This document shows, piece by piece, positions 22,897-35,058 of a stretch of DNA of 64,000 nt. The position numbers and the translations under genes are program-made. Source of the stretch: Plantago major (taxonomy: Eukaryota > Streptophyta > Magnoliopsida > Lamiales > Plantaginaceae); assembly GCA_026545765.1 (NCBI GenBank), contig CM048839.1, positions 47,476,677-47,540,676 of the forward strand, in the 5' to 3' direction. A model generated the notes under the pieces. That model was not told where the DNA came from. It was given only the letters and a program-made list of their open reading frames with translations, and searched no databases. The number at the start of each line of letters is the position of its first letter. The first letter of the stretch is position 1.

Positions 22897-23080
22897 CTCC
22901 CTCCGTTTCAAAGAAATCTTTCCATTTTACTATTCTACGATCAACTGCCTTCAACTTTGAACGCAAATTACTCTTAAACTATAATAATAAATAATTTAAT
23001 AAAATCATATAATGAAAATTTAATTAAGAGTAATTCGCGGTCAAAGTCAAAATGGAAAGATTTATTTTGAACGGAGGGAG
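22897..23080. mobile_element. Stowaway MITE, 184 bp, well-preserved inverted repeats
   Basis: CTCCCTCCGTTTCAAAGAAA... at the left is mirrored by ...GAACGGAGGGAG at the right, with complementarity continuing inward (AATCTTTCCATTTT / AAAATGGAAAGATT). TA flanks both ends. It lies about 95 bp upstream of the Copia LTR. Confidence 0.92.
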
Positions 23081-23175
23081 TAACAATAAGAATAGTAGAA
23101 AACCCACCGCCTCATGTTGATTAAGGCATAGCTTAAAGGGCTGGTTTTGTGCATTCATGTCCTAAATTGAGCACT

Positions 23176-24748
23176 TGTTAAGATTATCTGTTTAGATTTT
23201 GTTCAGCAACCTAATGACTTATCTTAGCTCAGAAAGGTGGTTAGTACTCTTGGTTCACTTGAACACTGTAAAAGAGGAAAATCACTAAGTATGTTAGTCT
23301 AGCAAATCTTGTATAGGATGTTAGGTCTCTGAATGTAATTTTTATATATTTGAAGAAGACCAAGAAGAAGTCATCCAGCAGGAGAGTTCAACAAATTTTG
23401 AAGTTTTGAATACTGCACAAGATTGCTGAAGACGAAGGTCATCAGATACCTATGTCCAGATATCTTGAATAAACAAGTGTTTTTCAATTTGCAAAAGCTA
23501 TCTAAGAACACAAGGTTTCTGAACGAGGAAAAGTGCCCACAGATAGCTACACTCAGATACCCTGGATAAAACTATGTTTCTGGGAAATAATGTTTCAACA
23601 GGTATCTGGAGATGTGAAGGTCTCTGGAAAGGGACATGCAATGCTTCAGAAAGCGTGTATAGTTGGCACTACAGGACAAAAATAGTACAATGCAATAAAT
23701 GCGCAGACAAAGACATCTGGACAAAAGAGGAAATCTCTTAAAAGAGACAACGTCTTCTACAGTACTATTTTCAGATATCAGTAGTTTGAATTTGAATTGA
23801 GCCTAACGGATACTATTCAAACGGCTTCAAATACAACTATAAATATCAACACTTGGAACGCTTGAAACACACACTGAACACCTTGAACTTACACACAGAA
23901 CGAACTTATTCATTCAACCTACTTACTCTTTAGCTTACAGTTGCGACTAAGCTCTTGAATTATAAGTAGCACGAAATTTCTAAGTGTCCTGATCCTTAAC
24001 AAGCATTGCTATCTGTGAAGGAGTTAAATCAAAAGATCAAGTATCTAAGTTTCATTCTCCAGAACATTTAACATAGACTTGGGTCAGTAAAGAACATATC
24101 ACCACACACTGTGAAGTGTGTTAAGTGATTCTTGTTCTATAGAGTATTCCTACATAACTGGAAAAGTTATTAAGACTACTCACCTGACAAACCACCTTAA
24201 CCAACACCTTAAACGGCGTGGAGTACAGGAAGTACTTAGTTTGGGAAACTAAGGAATAACTCCAAGGTTACTGAGCATAGGAAGTACTTAGTTTGGGAAA
24301 CTAAGGAATAACTCAAAGGTTTCTGAGTACAGGAAATACTTGGCTGAGAAAGCCGGGGAATAACTCAGGGGGGCACTTGGTTGGGAACCTAGTGTAAAAG
24401 GAAATCAAGGGATAGGTTTATTGTAAGGAGAACTCAATATCTATCTTAGTGAATTTCAAGTCCTGAGAAAGGGCGAGTGGATTAGTTGAGGGATTACGCC
24501 ACCCTCAGATACCACTATAAAGATTTGTGTTATTTACTTTCTACAACTTATTACTTACTTTATTTACCTTGCTGAGTATTTACACACTTATATCTTGCTG
24601 AGCACGTGCACTTATCACAGAAAATTCTTCCGCTCTCTAAAATTAAGTATCAGATATCTGAGAAATTGTGTTTATCGACAAAAGTTGTAAAAGACTATTC
24701 ACCCCCCCCCCCCCCCAGTCTTTTCCTTTGCCGTTATCTGGACCAACA
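23176..24748 (+). repeat. Copia 5' LTR
   Basis: It begins TGTTAAGATTATC and ends GGACCAACA, 1573 bp. A TATA box (TATAAATA) is at 23838-23845, so transcription probably starts just after. A 52-bp tandem repeat lies at 24221-24371 and a C homopolymer of about 16 lies just before the end (about 24701-24717). Differences from the 3' LTR are scattered substitutions and a few small indels. Confidence 0.95.
24221..24371 (+). repeat. Three-copy 52-bp tandem repeat inside the LTR
   Basis: Units begin GAGTACAGGAAGTACTTAG at 24221, 24273 (GAGCATAGG) and 24325, and share GGAATAACTC. The third copy is the most diverged. The same array recurs in the 3' LTR from 39603, so it predates insertion. Confidence 0.85.
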
Positions 24749-24750
24749 AG

Positions 24751-24765
24751 TGGTATCAAAGCAGG
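24751..24765 (+). other. Copia primer-binding site
   Basis: TGGTATCAAAGCAGG, two bases inside the LTR, is the usual match to the 3' end of initiator tRNA-Met in plant Copia elements. Confidence 0.9.
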
Positions 24766-24867
24766 AGGTTCCCAAGCCTTCTGCACTGAACCTAGATCCC
24801 ATATAAGTGCCCACTAACTGCTTTTCACCTACACTTGATTTATGCATTTTAGTGTGTTTCCGCAGGA

Positions 24868-27211
24868 TGTCTTTAAGTGGCCTTCAATTCTCAAGCCGAG
24901 AACTATGAGAAATGGAAGAACAACATGATGCTCCACCTAGAAGCCATCGATGTGAAATGATCGAAGTAATAAAGAATGGCCCCATAGTCATTCAACAACT
25001 CAAGCAGGTCATGGAGGTTTCTAATGGTAGAGACAGAGTTCCCACTGATGAAGAACCAAGTGGTGGTTCCTCACAAACAGGTGCATCAACCAGTGGAAGA
25101 CCTACTGGTCAAGTTGTTTATGAGCCAACGCCCAGAGAGCTCTGGACAACGGAAGATGCCAAGAGAAATCGACTAGATGGTCAGGCTCGCAATATCATCA
25201 TACGTTCCACTCCATAGCACATACAGTGTAAACTGTGGGGTGCAAAAATGGCAAAAGTGGCCTGGCAACTGATTGAAGAAATCTGTGCCGGTACTGAGAA
25301 AACAAAGGAAAATAAGTTCGAAGTTTTGAAGCTTAAATTCCAAAACTTTAAACAAGGTCCCACAGAGACTCTTGAAGAACTAGATTTCCGATTTACAACA
25401 CTGATGAGTGACATGGCTGCACTTGGTGAAAGTGAGAGATACTCTAACTCTGAAAAGGTTAAGACTATTGTGAGAAGCTTGAATCAAAACTGGAAACATA
25501 CTCAATATTTTTATTTCAACCAAGGAATGCCAAATATCACTCCAGTAGAACTCTTTTCCCACTTAGCTACTGTCAACTATGAAACTACTCAGAGAGAACA
25601 AAGAATTGCTGAGAAAGTTCACAATGTTGCTTTAGTAACACGAGGTACTTTTAAAAAGAAGGATACCAAGGAAATGACTAAGGAAGATGCTCTTGCTGTA
25701 GAGCAAATGAGAAAATATGTCAGTCGGGAGATTGAGAGAAGAAAAGCCAAAGAGAAGCTGAAAAAGCATCTAGGCTCAAACTATCACCAGTACAAAAATA
25801 TGCAGCTGTCAAGCTCGCTGAACAAGCCAGCTCAGCAAGCATCTAGTACTGAGGAGAAGAAATCGGAAACAATATATGTTTCTATTGTCAGAAACCTGGT
25901 CATTTTAAAAGAGACTGCCCTGTTTTCAATAAGCTAAAGACAGGTGACAAGAAAGATAGAAGAAACTTCAAGAGAGGTCAGAGAGCTATGCTCACTGAAG
26001 AAAGGAAAAAGATTCAAATCCAACTGGATGCTCTTGATATTGAGTCAGAATCTGAGGAAGAAGACTCAGATGACTCCAAACTACCTTCTCCAGAATTATG
26101 TGGCATCACTCATGAATTGGTTGACTTTGGTCAAAAAAAAGGGAATTATGTGGGGTTGCTGAGGAGATCTATCCAGATTGCTCATTGAGCCTTGCCTAAT
26201 GGCTGACGAGGTAACCAACATTTCTCAATTCATAAATTATGAGAGTGATGAGGAAGAAATCAGAGATTTAGAATATCTCAGAAGAGAACTTGATCTCTAC
26301 AAAAGAGAATTTCAAATGGTCCGAGCTAGAGCCGACATTTTTTAAGAAGAAAAGAATTCTCTTGAGAAGGAAAATTCACAATTACTCAAGATATCTGAGA
26401 AAAGGATCGAAAATGCATTTCTCAAAGCACGATATCTCGAGACCGAGAAGTCACAGAAAAGGCAATGGATATACTCGAAAGGAAAACAAAACCTTCTTTA
26501 CGAAAATGAGGAACTCAAAAGAAAGAACTATCTTTTCAATCATATGCCAAAGCTAGTGACACTCTTCTTGAAGTACACTCTTATTTAAGAGATCCTTGAA
26601 AAGGAGGACTTAAATTTGAACACATAAACAAATAGTTCTACTACTCTGAATAAGAGTGACGAAAGAATAACATTTGTTAGTGCTCAACAAGATGGTTCTC
26701 AAATAACCTACAGCATTAGTCAGAAAGCTAAGGTTGTTGACAAAGGAAAGGCAGTCGCAACCAAACCTTTGTGGGAAAAACAAGTCCAAAAGAAAACTGT
26801 TGGGAATGTTTCTGTAAAGAAACATAACACTGAAAAGTGTAATCACCCACAGTGCTATGTCTCTCAGAAAGGAAAAATTGCAGGAGCAGGCAAATTTTCC
26901 AACATCACGTTTTCTGGAAAGAAAGATGTTCCAGAGACTAGTAAAGTCTTTGAAGAGAGAACTTCGAGACGGCACAGTGCTCGAAATGGCATTGGCTATA
27001 AAGCCATCGGGAAACAACTCGCTCGTGAGTATAAACAAGAGCAAGAACGATGGATGAAAGCCAGGATTGCGCATAGCAATCATCAGAAGTGGAAGAAAGA
27101 ACAGGTTACGACCACTCTGAATCCCAGGGCTAGAAGAAATCTGGCAAGGAAAGCTAAGTTTGTTGAAAAGCAGACTCAGCAATCTGACAGGTATCCGAAA
27201 GCACCACGATG
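24868..27211 (+). pseudogene. Copia gag (SIRE-type), frameshifted
   Basis: The pieces are recognisable but lie in several frames. Near 24885-24960 is an ENYEKWKNNMMLHLEA stretch. The UBN2/Copia gag core is at 25248-25900 (FEVLKLKFQNFKQGPTETLE, then MAALGESERYSNSEKVKTIV). A CCHC zinc knuckle, CFYCQKPGHFKRDC, is at 25877-25918 but in a different frame from the core. An acidic tail follows, and then a Lys-rich region with HNTEKCNHPQCY at about 26823-26860. At least three frameshifts break it. Gag of this lineage is long because of the C-terminal extension, which fits the distance to the protease at 27447. Confidence 0.8.
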
Positions 27212-27413
27212 AGCACCAAGGAACACACCAAAAAGGAAAATAGCTTTAAATGATAATGACACTAATCATTTACCTAAAATTCCTCCTTATGTTCCAACAA
27301 GACAAAAGAATACCCCAAGGAAGTTCATTCAGAAATGGATTCCTACAGGGAGATTCTTTAGTCCAGAAGGTTCCATTGTTGGAATGAGAGTCTAACTCCA
27401 TGTTTCCTGTCTT

Positions 27414-30400
27414 GTGCAGAACACTCTGAGGAAGAACCCGAAGTGGCATTTTGATAGTGGGTGTGGGAAGCACATGACAGGAGACAAAGCAAATCTGATT
27501 AACTACAGAAAATGCGATAAAGGACCAATTATTAGATTTGCTGGAGGGGATGAAAATCCAACCATATGTTTTGGCAATCTGAAGTTTGGAGCTCTTACAT
27601 CTCTGAAGTACTACATGTAAAGGGATTGAAATATAATCTCCTAAGCATGAGTCAATTGGTAGACAAAGGGTACACTGTAAAGATCAAGTCAAAACTATGC
27701 AAAGTAATTAACAATGAGTCAAAGCAGACAGTCTTGGTTGCTAGGCGAAAAGGAAATATTTATGTTGCTGACTGGGCATATGCCACAACTGAAGAATGTC
27801 TCATGGTGAGTCAATCTGGCCACACTGAAGAAAACTGGCTATGGCATAAAAGAATGAGTCACTTGAACTTCAAAACTCTGAACAAGCTAGCCAAGAAAGA
27901 ATTGGTGGTTGGTTTACCCAAAATGGTATATAGAAAATATGGTATATGCTCAGCTTGCCAAATGGGAAAACAATCCAAAACATCTTTCAAGTCTAAAACT
28001 AGACACTCCAGTGAAAGGCCACTGCAAATGTTACATATGGATCTTTTTTAATCTTCTATAACTAGCTATGTAGGAAAGAAGTATGGTCTGGTTGTTGTTG
28101 ATGATTACTCAAGATTCACTTGGGTTGTATTTCTCAAACAAAAATCTGATGCAAGGGTTGAGATACCCAACTTGCTGAATAAGCTTGAAGTCATGAAAAA
28201 TGACAAGGTATCTATAATCAGAACAGACCATGGTACTGAGTTTGTGAACCAGTACATAAAAGAGTTTTGCACCTGCAAAGGTATAGAACATCAACTATCT
28301 TCAGGAAGGACACCACAACAAAATGGTGTTGTTGAAAGGAAGAATAGGACCCTAAAAGAAGCAGCAAGAACAATGCTTGCTGACACTGAAATAAGTGAAA
28401 TCTATTGGGTTGGAGCTGTTAACACAGCCTGCTACACTCAAAACAGATGTTTGATTAACAAACACCATGACAAAACTCCTTATGAACTTTTGATTGGTAG
28501 ACCCCCTAGTATCAAACATCTAAGGGTGTTTGGTTGCAGATGTTTTGTTCTTAACAATGGAAAAGAATACTTGAGAACATTTCAACCAAAAGCAGATGAA
28601 GGAGTATTTCTTGGTTATTCTCTGAATAGCAAAGCCTACAGAATCTACAACAAAAGAACGCAAAAGATTGAAGAATCTGTTCATGTAGTCTTCTACGAAG
28701 GAAACAAGAAAGTACTCTTGAATGGAGAACTCTCAAATAGGTTCAAAGAACTAATGATTAAAGATTCTGAAGAAGAATCCTCAAAAGGAAACAACTCGAA
28801 CATTCACTTAGAGGATGACTTTGACGATGAAAAGCAACCATTGCTTAGTCATATTGATTCACATTCAGATCAAAATGATACTGATCCTACTAGTTCAAAA
28901 CCCCCATTATGAAATGGATAAGAAATCATCCTGCCAAGGATGTGATTGGTCCTTTAGACCAAGGAGTTAGAACTAGAAGAACAATTTCTGACTCTCTTTA
29001 TGGATGTTTCATCTCAAACATTGAACCTAAAACTATAAAAAGAAGCATTGAAGGATCAAGATTGGATCTCTGCAATGCAAGAAGAGTTGGATCAATTTGA
29101 GAGAAACAAAGTCTGGAAACTGGTTCCATTTGTTGACGGAATATTTACAATTGGAACCAAGTGGGTTTTCAGAAATAAAATGAATGAGTCTGGTGAAATA
29201 ACCAGAAACAAAGAAAGGTTGGTTGCCAAGGGATTCACCCAGACAGAAGAACTAGATTTTGATGAGTCATATGCTCCAGTTGCAAGATTGGATGCAATTG
29301 GACTATTTCTAGCCTTTGCAGCTCATAATGACTTTAAAGTTTATCAAATGGATGTCAAAAGTGCATTCCTAAATGGTGAACTTTCTGAGGTAGTCTATGT
29401 TGAACAACCACCAGGCTTTGAGGTTTCCACCGAAAGTAGAATGGTTTATAAGCTTCAAAAAGCTATGTATGGATTGAAACAGGCTCCGAGGGCATGGTAT
29501 GATACTTTAGCCAAATACTTGCTGGAAAGTGGCTTCAAGAAAGGAGATGTTGATAAAACACTCTTTACTTTGAACCATGAAGGGAAACTACTTTTAGTTC
29601 AAGTATATGTTGATGACATTATATTTGGATCTAAAGACAAGCAACTTTGTGAAGACTTTGCTGGGCTCATGAAAAGTAAATTTGAGATGAGCATGATGGG
29701 AGAATTAAACTACTTCCTAGGATTGCAAGTCAAGCAACTTAATGATAGAATATTCATTAGTCAAACAAAGTATGCAAAGGATATGCTCAACAAGTTTAAT
29801 CTAAAGCCTTCTGAAAAGAATGCTAAGATACCTATGACCATTGGAACCAAAATGACCTATACTGAATCTGACAAGAGTGTTGAAGAACACAAGTATAGGA
29901 AATTGATTGGGTCTCTACTGTACCTCACTGCAAGTAGACCTGATATTCAATATGCAGTTGGAGTGTGCTAGATTTGGACAAATCCAATGCAATCACACTA
30001 CAACATTGCTATGAAAATATTAAGGTATGTAAAGTCTTGTAAAAGTTGGATTGTGGTATCCAAAAGGCGTGGATTGAGTTTAGTTGGCTATTCGATGTCG
30101 ACTATCTTTGGATCATTGCTTGATAGAATAAGCACCTCAGGAACTTGTCAATTTCTTGGTGCCAGATTAATATCATGGTTCAGCAAGAAACAAAACTCAA
30201 TTGCCACATCTACCACAGAGGCTGAATATATTGCTGCTGAGTGTTGTGCTTCACATATATTGTGGATACAACAACAACTCAGAGATTATGAGATCAATGA
30301 AGAGAAAACTCTGATTTTCTGTGACAACACAAGTGCTATTGCCATAACTCAGAATCCTAAGTTTCATGCAAGAACAAAGCACATTGATGTTAGACACCAC

Positions 30401-30592
30401 TTCATTAGAGACCATGTTGAAAAAGGCAATATAGAGATACTTAAGATTGGTACTGAAGACCAACTAGTAGATATCTTTACAAAGCCTTTAGATATCTTTA
30501 CAAAGCCTTTGCAAGAAAGCAGGTTCTTAACCTTGAGACATAGTCTTGGGTTAATGGGGATACCAAAGGGACTGAAAAGTTCTAATCTCTGA
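27414..30592 (+). pseudogene. Copia pol: protease, integrase, reverse transcriptase, RNase H (multiple lesions)
   Basis: The protease motif WHFDSGCGKHMTG is near 27447-27480. The GAG-pre-integrase segment (WLWHKRMSHLNFKTLNKL) is at 27838-27890. Integrase has its three acidic residues: Asp in HMDLF (28040-28042), Asp in IIRTDHGTEF, and Glu in QQNGVVERKNR. An in-frame TAA follows HMDLF (28049-28051). Reverse transcriptase (from about 29160) has [25 protein letters not shown] and the catalytic YVDDIIFGS (about 29605). A stop at about 29971 precedes RNase H (29987-30592; STTEAEYIAAECC, FCDNTSAIAI). Near its end 21 bp encoding DIFTKPL is tandemly duplicated. The copy cannot make an uninterrupted polyprotein. 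Confidence 0.9.
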
Positions 30593-30599
30593 GACAGAA

Positions 30600-30850
30600 A
30601 TTCAGAAAGGAGAAAGATATCTAGAACAGGCATCTAGATATACAAGGCAAAAAGGTATCTGAGACAGGAACTCAGTATGATTGAGAAGGGAAAAGAAGAG
30701 ATAAGATATCTGGAACGGGAATCCAGAATATCAAAGACAAAAGGTGAAACACATAGCAAAAAGATATCTGAGACGGGTACTCAGATATCAATGTTTAAAA
30801 GGTAAAATGGCTATTTGAAGATTTCTGAGACAAATATTCAGATATCTAGA
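30600..30850 (+). repeat. Imperfect repeats of an ATATCTGAGAC/CTCAGATAT motif after pol
   Basis: Between RNase H and the next ORF, a unit of about 60-70 bp recurs three or four times, built on GATATCTGAGAC..GTACTCAGATATC-like inverted motifs. The same ATATCTGAGA core is present in the LTRs and in the post-pol coding region. Confidence 0.65.
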
Positions 30851-32571
30851 TCACTTAGTGGGGGGAACACAAAAGAGAAAAGTAGTACAACTATCCGTAG
30901 TCAACTACTCTCTCGTGTTGTGTATTATTTCTATATTTGTGAAAAAAGATGAACATATGTATTGTTTGAAGATAAATTCAGAAAACAAAATTGTCTCTTA
31001 GTCACACAGAAGAAATGTGATTCAGATAGCTACTCGCCAAATTTCATTAATTGGGCACAATTACAATTACTGATTGTGATCATTGCTGAAGAAACAATCG
31101 TGACCCTTGATGAAATGGGTGTTTGATATTATCGGAAGAGATTTGATTTCGCTAAAAAGAAGTGGACTGTAAAAATAGTTATGGCCCACTAGCATTTAAT
31201 GCAAAGTAGTTTTCACCCACGACCTTATGCACGTACACAAATACATATGCACAAAATAAATTTGTATGTATATGTCTGTTGAGATTTGCGTTGCTATATA
31301 TACAGGATTTTGGCAAAAGAATTCACTTTTGCTCAATCCCACATTTGCACTTGCATAAAAACAGCAAAATCTCCCAAATTTCTCTGCAAATCCTCACTAC
31401 AAACACTGATTCCTACTTAGTTTTTCTGCAAAGAATCACTAATCTCCTACCTTAATCTCTTCTCGACTTTCAAAAACTTCACTATTTAAAGAGATGGCTC
31501 CAAAACATCCTCTTACCCAGAAATCCCAAGCTACTACATTTGGTACTGCTGAAAAGTAAGCACCAGTGTTGGTCATAACAAACAATCGGTTGATTGGAGA
31601 GTTCAATCCTGATCAGTGGACTTCAAATCACAGGATGATTTGGGGTGGTACCATGATTAAGGAATACCTCGTTGTTGCAGTTGAAAACCAAGCTGATAGG
31701 AAGTTGATTCTTGGTATGCTTGAAAAGGCACAAATCAAGGGTTTCCTATCTGCTATTCCCAGTGGAGTTTCTTCACTGGATGTGTTGGAATTTTACAACA
31801 ATTCCAGGATTATTTCCTGTGTTGATGAAGGCACTGAAATAGTGTCTATAAAAACAAAAGTTCAAGGAAAGGACATCCTTTTGAACTTAACAACTTTCTG
31901 TGAGTTGTTTGAACTTCAAAATCTGGAAAATGATTTTGAAATAAACACCAAGGATGATGATCTCCTTGAAGGTGTGAAGCAACTATACAGTGATGTGTGT
32001 GATCTTGAAAAATCAAATACACCCATCGACTTCAAACTTGCTGACATTAGAACCAGACATCTGTTGGTTCACTGGGATGTATTGGCATGCAATCTTCACA
32101 GATGCTTTGATGGTCTACAAGGAGGTGCCAACCAGATAAGCCAAGAACGCTGGATGATGATGTTCTTGTTGAATCAACACAACAAAAGGTTGGAAAACCC
32201 TTTCAATTTGGGGAAGTACGCCTTTATGAAATTTGTGAAGAAGATTCAAAGCTTTGAGACTAAAATCGTCAAGGGCCTTGCTGAACCAAAAGCCACAGTA
32301 AGCTATGGACTGAAGATATGCTTCTTGCTGGAGAAGCTTGGCATTGAGCTCAAAGAGACGGCTGACATAGCCAACAGTAACCTGCTCTACAAATATGAAT
32401 ATACAAACATGATGAAAAAGGTTACTGCATCTCAGAAAGGTTCCAAGAAACGAAAGACTAACGAGGTATCTGAGGGTTCCGTTGCGACCAAAAAGCCCAG
32501 AACTTCACGAAAGAAGTCTGCTGGCAAATCAGAAGGCATACCCATTGTGGATGTCGACTCTCAGATATCTG

Positions 32572-32690
32572 CTGCTACTGCTGATGAACTCATCAATGCA
32601 GATGAACTCATCAATGCTGCTAAGTTCAATGCAGATGAACTCATCAATGCTACCAAGGAAAGCCTTGCTGATGAACTCATTGGTAAAAAT
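32572..32690 (+). repeat. Coding tandem repeat (ADELINA units)
   Basis: GCTGATGAACTCATCAATGC-like units occur four times, encoding ADELI(N/G)-type repeats separated by AAKF or ATKESL spacers. This is probably replication slippage within a low-constraint segment. Confidence 0.85.
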
Positions 32691-33416
32691 GAGAGTAGTG
32701 GCAGGCATCAAGCCCTATCTGCAGAAACCGCAGGGATTATGGATCAATCTATTCCTAATGCTGATGAGAGCTCTGATGATGATGAATTGGTCATCTCTCA
32801 AGTCCTACAGAAATCAAAAAGGGCTAAGGTTGCTGAAGAAGCAACAAGTTCTAAGGATGCTGAAAGAATAGAGGTATCTGAAGAAGAACCTACACCACAA
32901 AGTTCTTTGAAAGCACCCATTACTAAAGTTGCTGAAGAAGCACTTAGTACAGAGGTTGCTGAGATAGCACCTAAGTCCAAGGAATCTGGACAAGACACAC
33001 TCAAGCTGGTAGAAGAAGCTTTGAAAAGTGGTGATATAGTGATGGAGGAATCTGACATTACCTCCACACTATACAAATTGTCACAAAAGGATCAGGATGA
33101 GCCGCACTTTAATTCATCCAATTCACATGATTCACCAGATGATAATGAAGCCATGGTGAATGAATTGCAGTTTGACATACCAGCACTCCTGACTGCTGAA
33201 GAAAATCCTGCAAATGAGCAGGTTCCCCAACTCAATGAGAGGGATCAAACTGAGGCATCTGCTCAGAATGATCAACCAGGGGAGGCAACTGAGTTGCACA
33301 CTCAGGATAGGTCCGAAGTACCTCAAACTTCCAACAAAGAAGTGGTCCAAGAACAACAAGACCAACGCATGGAAACTTCACCAGTTCCAGAAACCAGTCA
33401 GCCTGACAATGCTCAG

Positions 33417-34313
33417 GTAGCTGAATGGTTTAACTCTTTACCTGTGATAACTTATGCTTAGATCTTGTTACTTATTAAAATTTCTTTGTTACGGGCTGAA
33501 TTAGAAACAAAGGAACAAGAGGAAGCTGCAAAGCTTGCCTCAGAGACTGAGACGGAGGCTTCCATAGCCTCACCACTTAAGGAACATGAGCCTGTCTCAC
33601 AGGTAGAAGATGGTTCCTTAAGATATAACATCTCAGATAAGTACTTTATACACTTGACTAATACTCTTAAGTGTTTGTTTCTAATAGGCTTTAACTGAGA
33701 AAGAAGAAGACAAGGCAGAAATGCCAGAAAAGGACCCAGAAACCGTCAAGGTTTATGAAGAAAATGTCATTGAGCCTTCTAGTGTGAAGGTATATAAAAA
33801 TCAGTGATAAACATTCTTCATTATGGGTTAATATGAATTCTTCTCTAATTACTCAATACTTTCTACTTACAGGCTCATTTAGAAGTAGAAGTGCAAGGGG
33901 AAAGAATTGCGACATCCCCTGCACCCATGGAAATTGATGAAGCCCCCAAGGCAACATCACCAAAAAGAACACCATAAACTGAGAAAGTTTCTAAGAAAAA
34001 TGATTCTGAGCTTCCTATTAAGGAAGTAAGTGAACAACTCAGAGACCATTGAAACTTTATTGCATAAACTCTTTCATGACAATTTCCTAAGTATTGTAAT
34101 AATTTTAATTCTCAGGTTCAAGCAGAAAGAAAGGTTGATGAGGACCAGACTCCCAAGTCTCCACCTCACAACAAGATATCTGAGGCACCCCCTACCTCAG
34201 TAGTACAAGTCTCTGAGCCTGATGTACTTATTCAGGTAACTTAGAAACCTAACTACACTAGTACTCAGATATCTACACAAGTTTTGAATCTAACTCAAAA
34301 CTCTTTCTTTCAG
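33417..34313 (+). other. Cassette of five short phase-0 introns between symmetric small exons
   Basis: Putative introns are 33417-33494, 33603-33687, 33790-33872, 34026-34115 and 34236-34313 (78-90 bp). Each begins GT and ends AG, except the first, which ends GG (TTACGG in place of TTACAG). The separated exons are 108, 102, 153 and 120 bp, all divisible by three, and start with GCT or GTT codons. Reading frames close only if the introns are removed. Pyrimidine-rich 3' ends (CTTTCTTTCAG, TTCTACTTACAG) support real splice sites. Because every exon is symmetric, any subset could be skipped without losing frame. Confidence 0.75.
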
Positions 34314-35058
34314 GCTCAAACAAGTGTGCCAAAGGTCTCTGCATTCTCAACAAAAGACCTGCTTCCATTTTTCAAGAATCACACTCTGCCAAAGCATCTC
34401 AAGTGCTTCAAGAAATGGCAGAGACTCAGATGCTCTGATTTGACTGAAATAACAAGAGTCACTGATCACCCTACCAGAAGAGAAAGAGATTTTGACCTTG
34501 AAAATTATGTCCATGCAATGTTCCCAATGGAGCAATATTCTTTTGCTTCTCTAATGCATAAGGACTTCATCAAGGAAGTGGCACACAATCTCACTCAAAC
34601 CTTTGAAAAGGCAGATGGTCAGACCAGAATGGAGATGACATTCCAGCCAATCTTGCCCAAGTCTCTACAAATCATACCCTCTGAGCAAGAAGAAGTAAAT
34701 GGGCAAATGATCACTATTCCAGAAGTGATCAATCTGGTCTCTGAAGATGAAGAAGAGAAGGAGACTGATGAGAATGACTATGAAGAACCTCCTTCTGACC
34801 ATCACAAGGATGAGGATGAAAAGAAGGATGATGATGATGCCCCCTGCACCAGGGGCAGGAGGGATTGCACAAGGTAATAATACCTCAGTTGCTGAAAAGC
34901 ACACTGAGAGGACATCACAAAAATCCCCTCCTTTATCTCCTCAGAAATCTACCCATCCATCTCCCCAACAAAAAGACTCTACTGAACAAGTAGTTGAGCA
35001 CTCTGAGGACAACACTCAGAAAATATTGGATGCACAAGCCAGAGTTGCTCAACTCAAA

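Larger units (their letters stand above)
31494..35058 (+). pseudogene. Post-pol ORF, part 1: large acidic/Lys-rich protein with five short introns (unknown function)
   Basis: The first ATG is at 31494 (MAPKHPLTQKSQ); an in-frame TAA follows at 31557, and the frame then runs open to 33416. The N-terminal 250 codons look globular (LIGEFNPDQW, WDVLACNLHRCFDGLQGG). After about residue 300 the protein becomes Ser/Glu/Lys-rich with ADELINA repeats (32572-32690). At 33416 the frame meets a GT splice donor. Phase-0 exons follow at 33495-33602, 33688-33789, 33873-34025, 34116-34235 and from 34314. A frameshift in the GAT/C run near 34837 and an in-frame TAA in the third small exon damage this copy. 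The frame is then cut by the CACTA insertion. I see no signal peptide or membrane segment, so an envelope role is not supported. I do not recognise the family. Confidence 0.7.

Noticed and set aside
31560..33416. Envelope glycoprotein interpretation of the post-pol ORF
   Set aside because: No signal peptide, membrane helix or cysteine-rich ectodomain is visible; the protein is acidic, Lys/Ser/Glu-rich and repeat-bearing.
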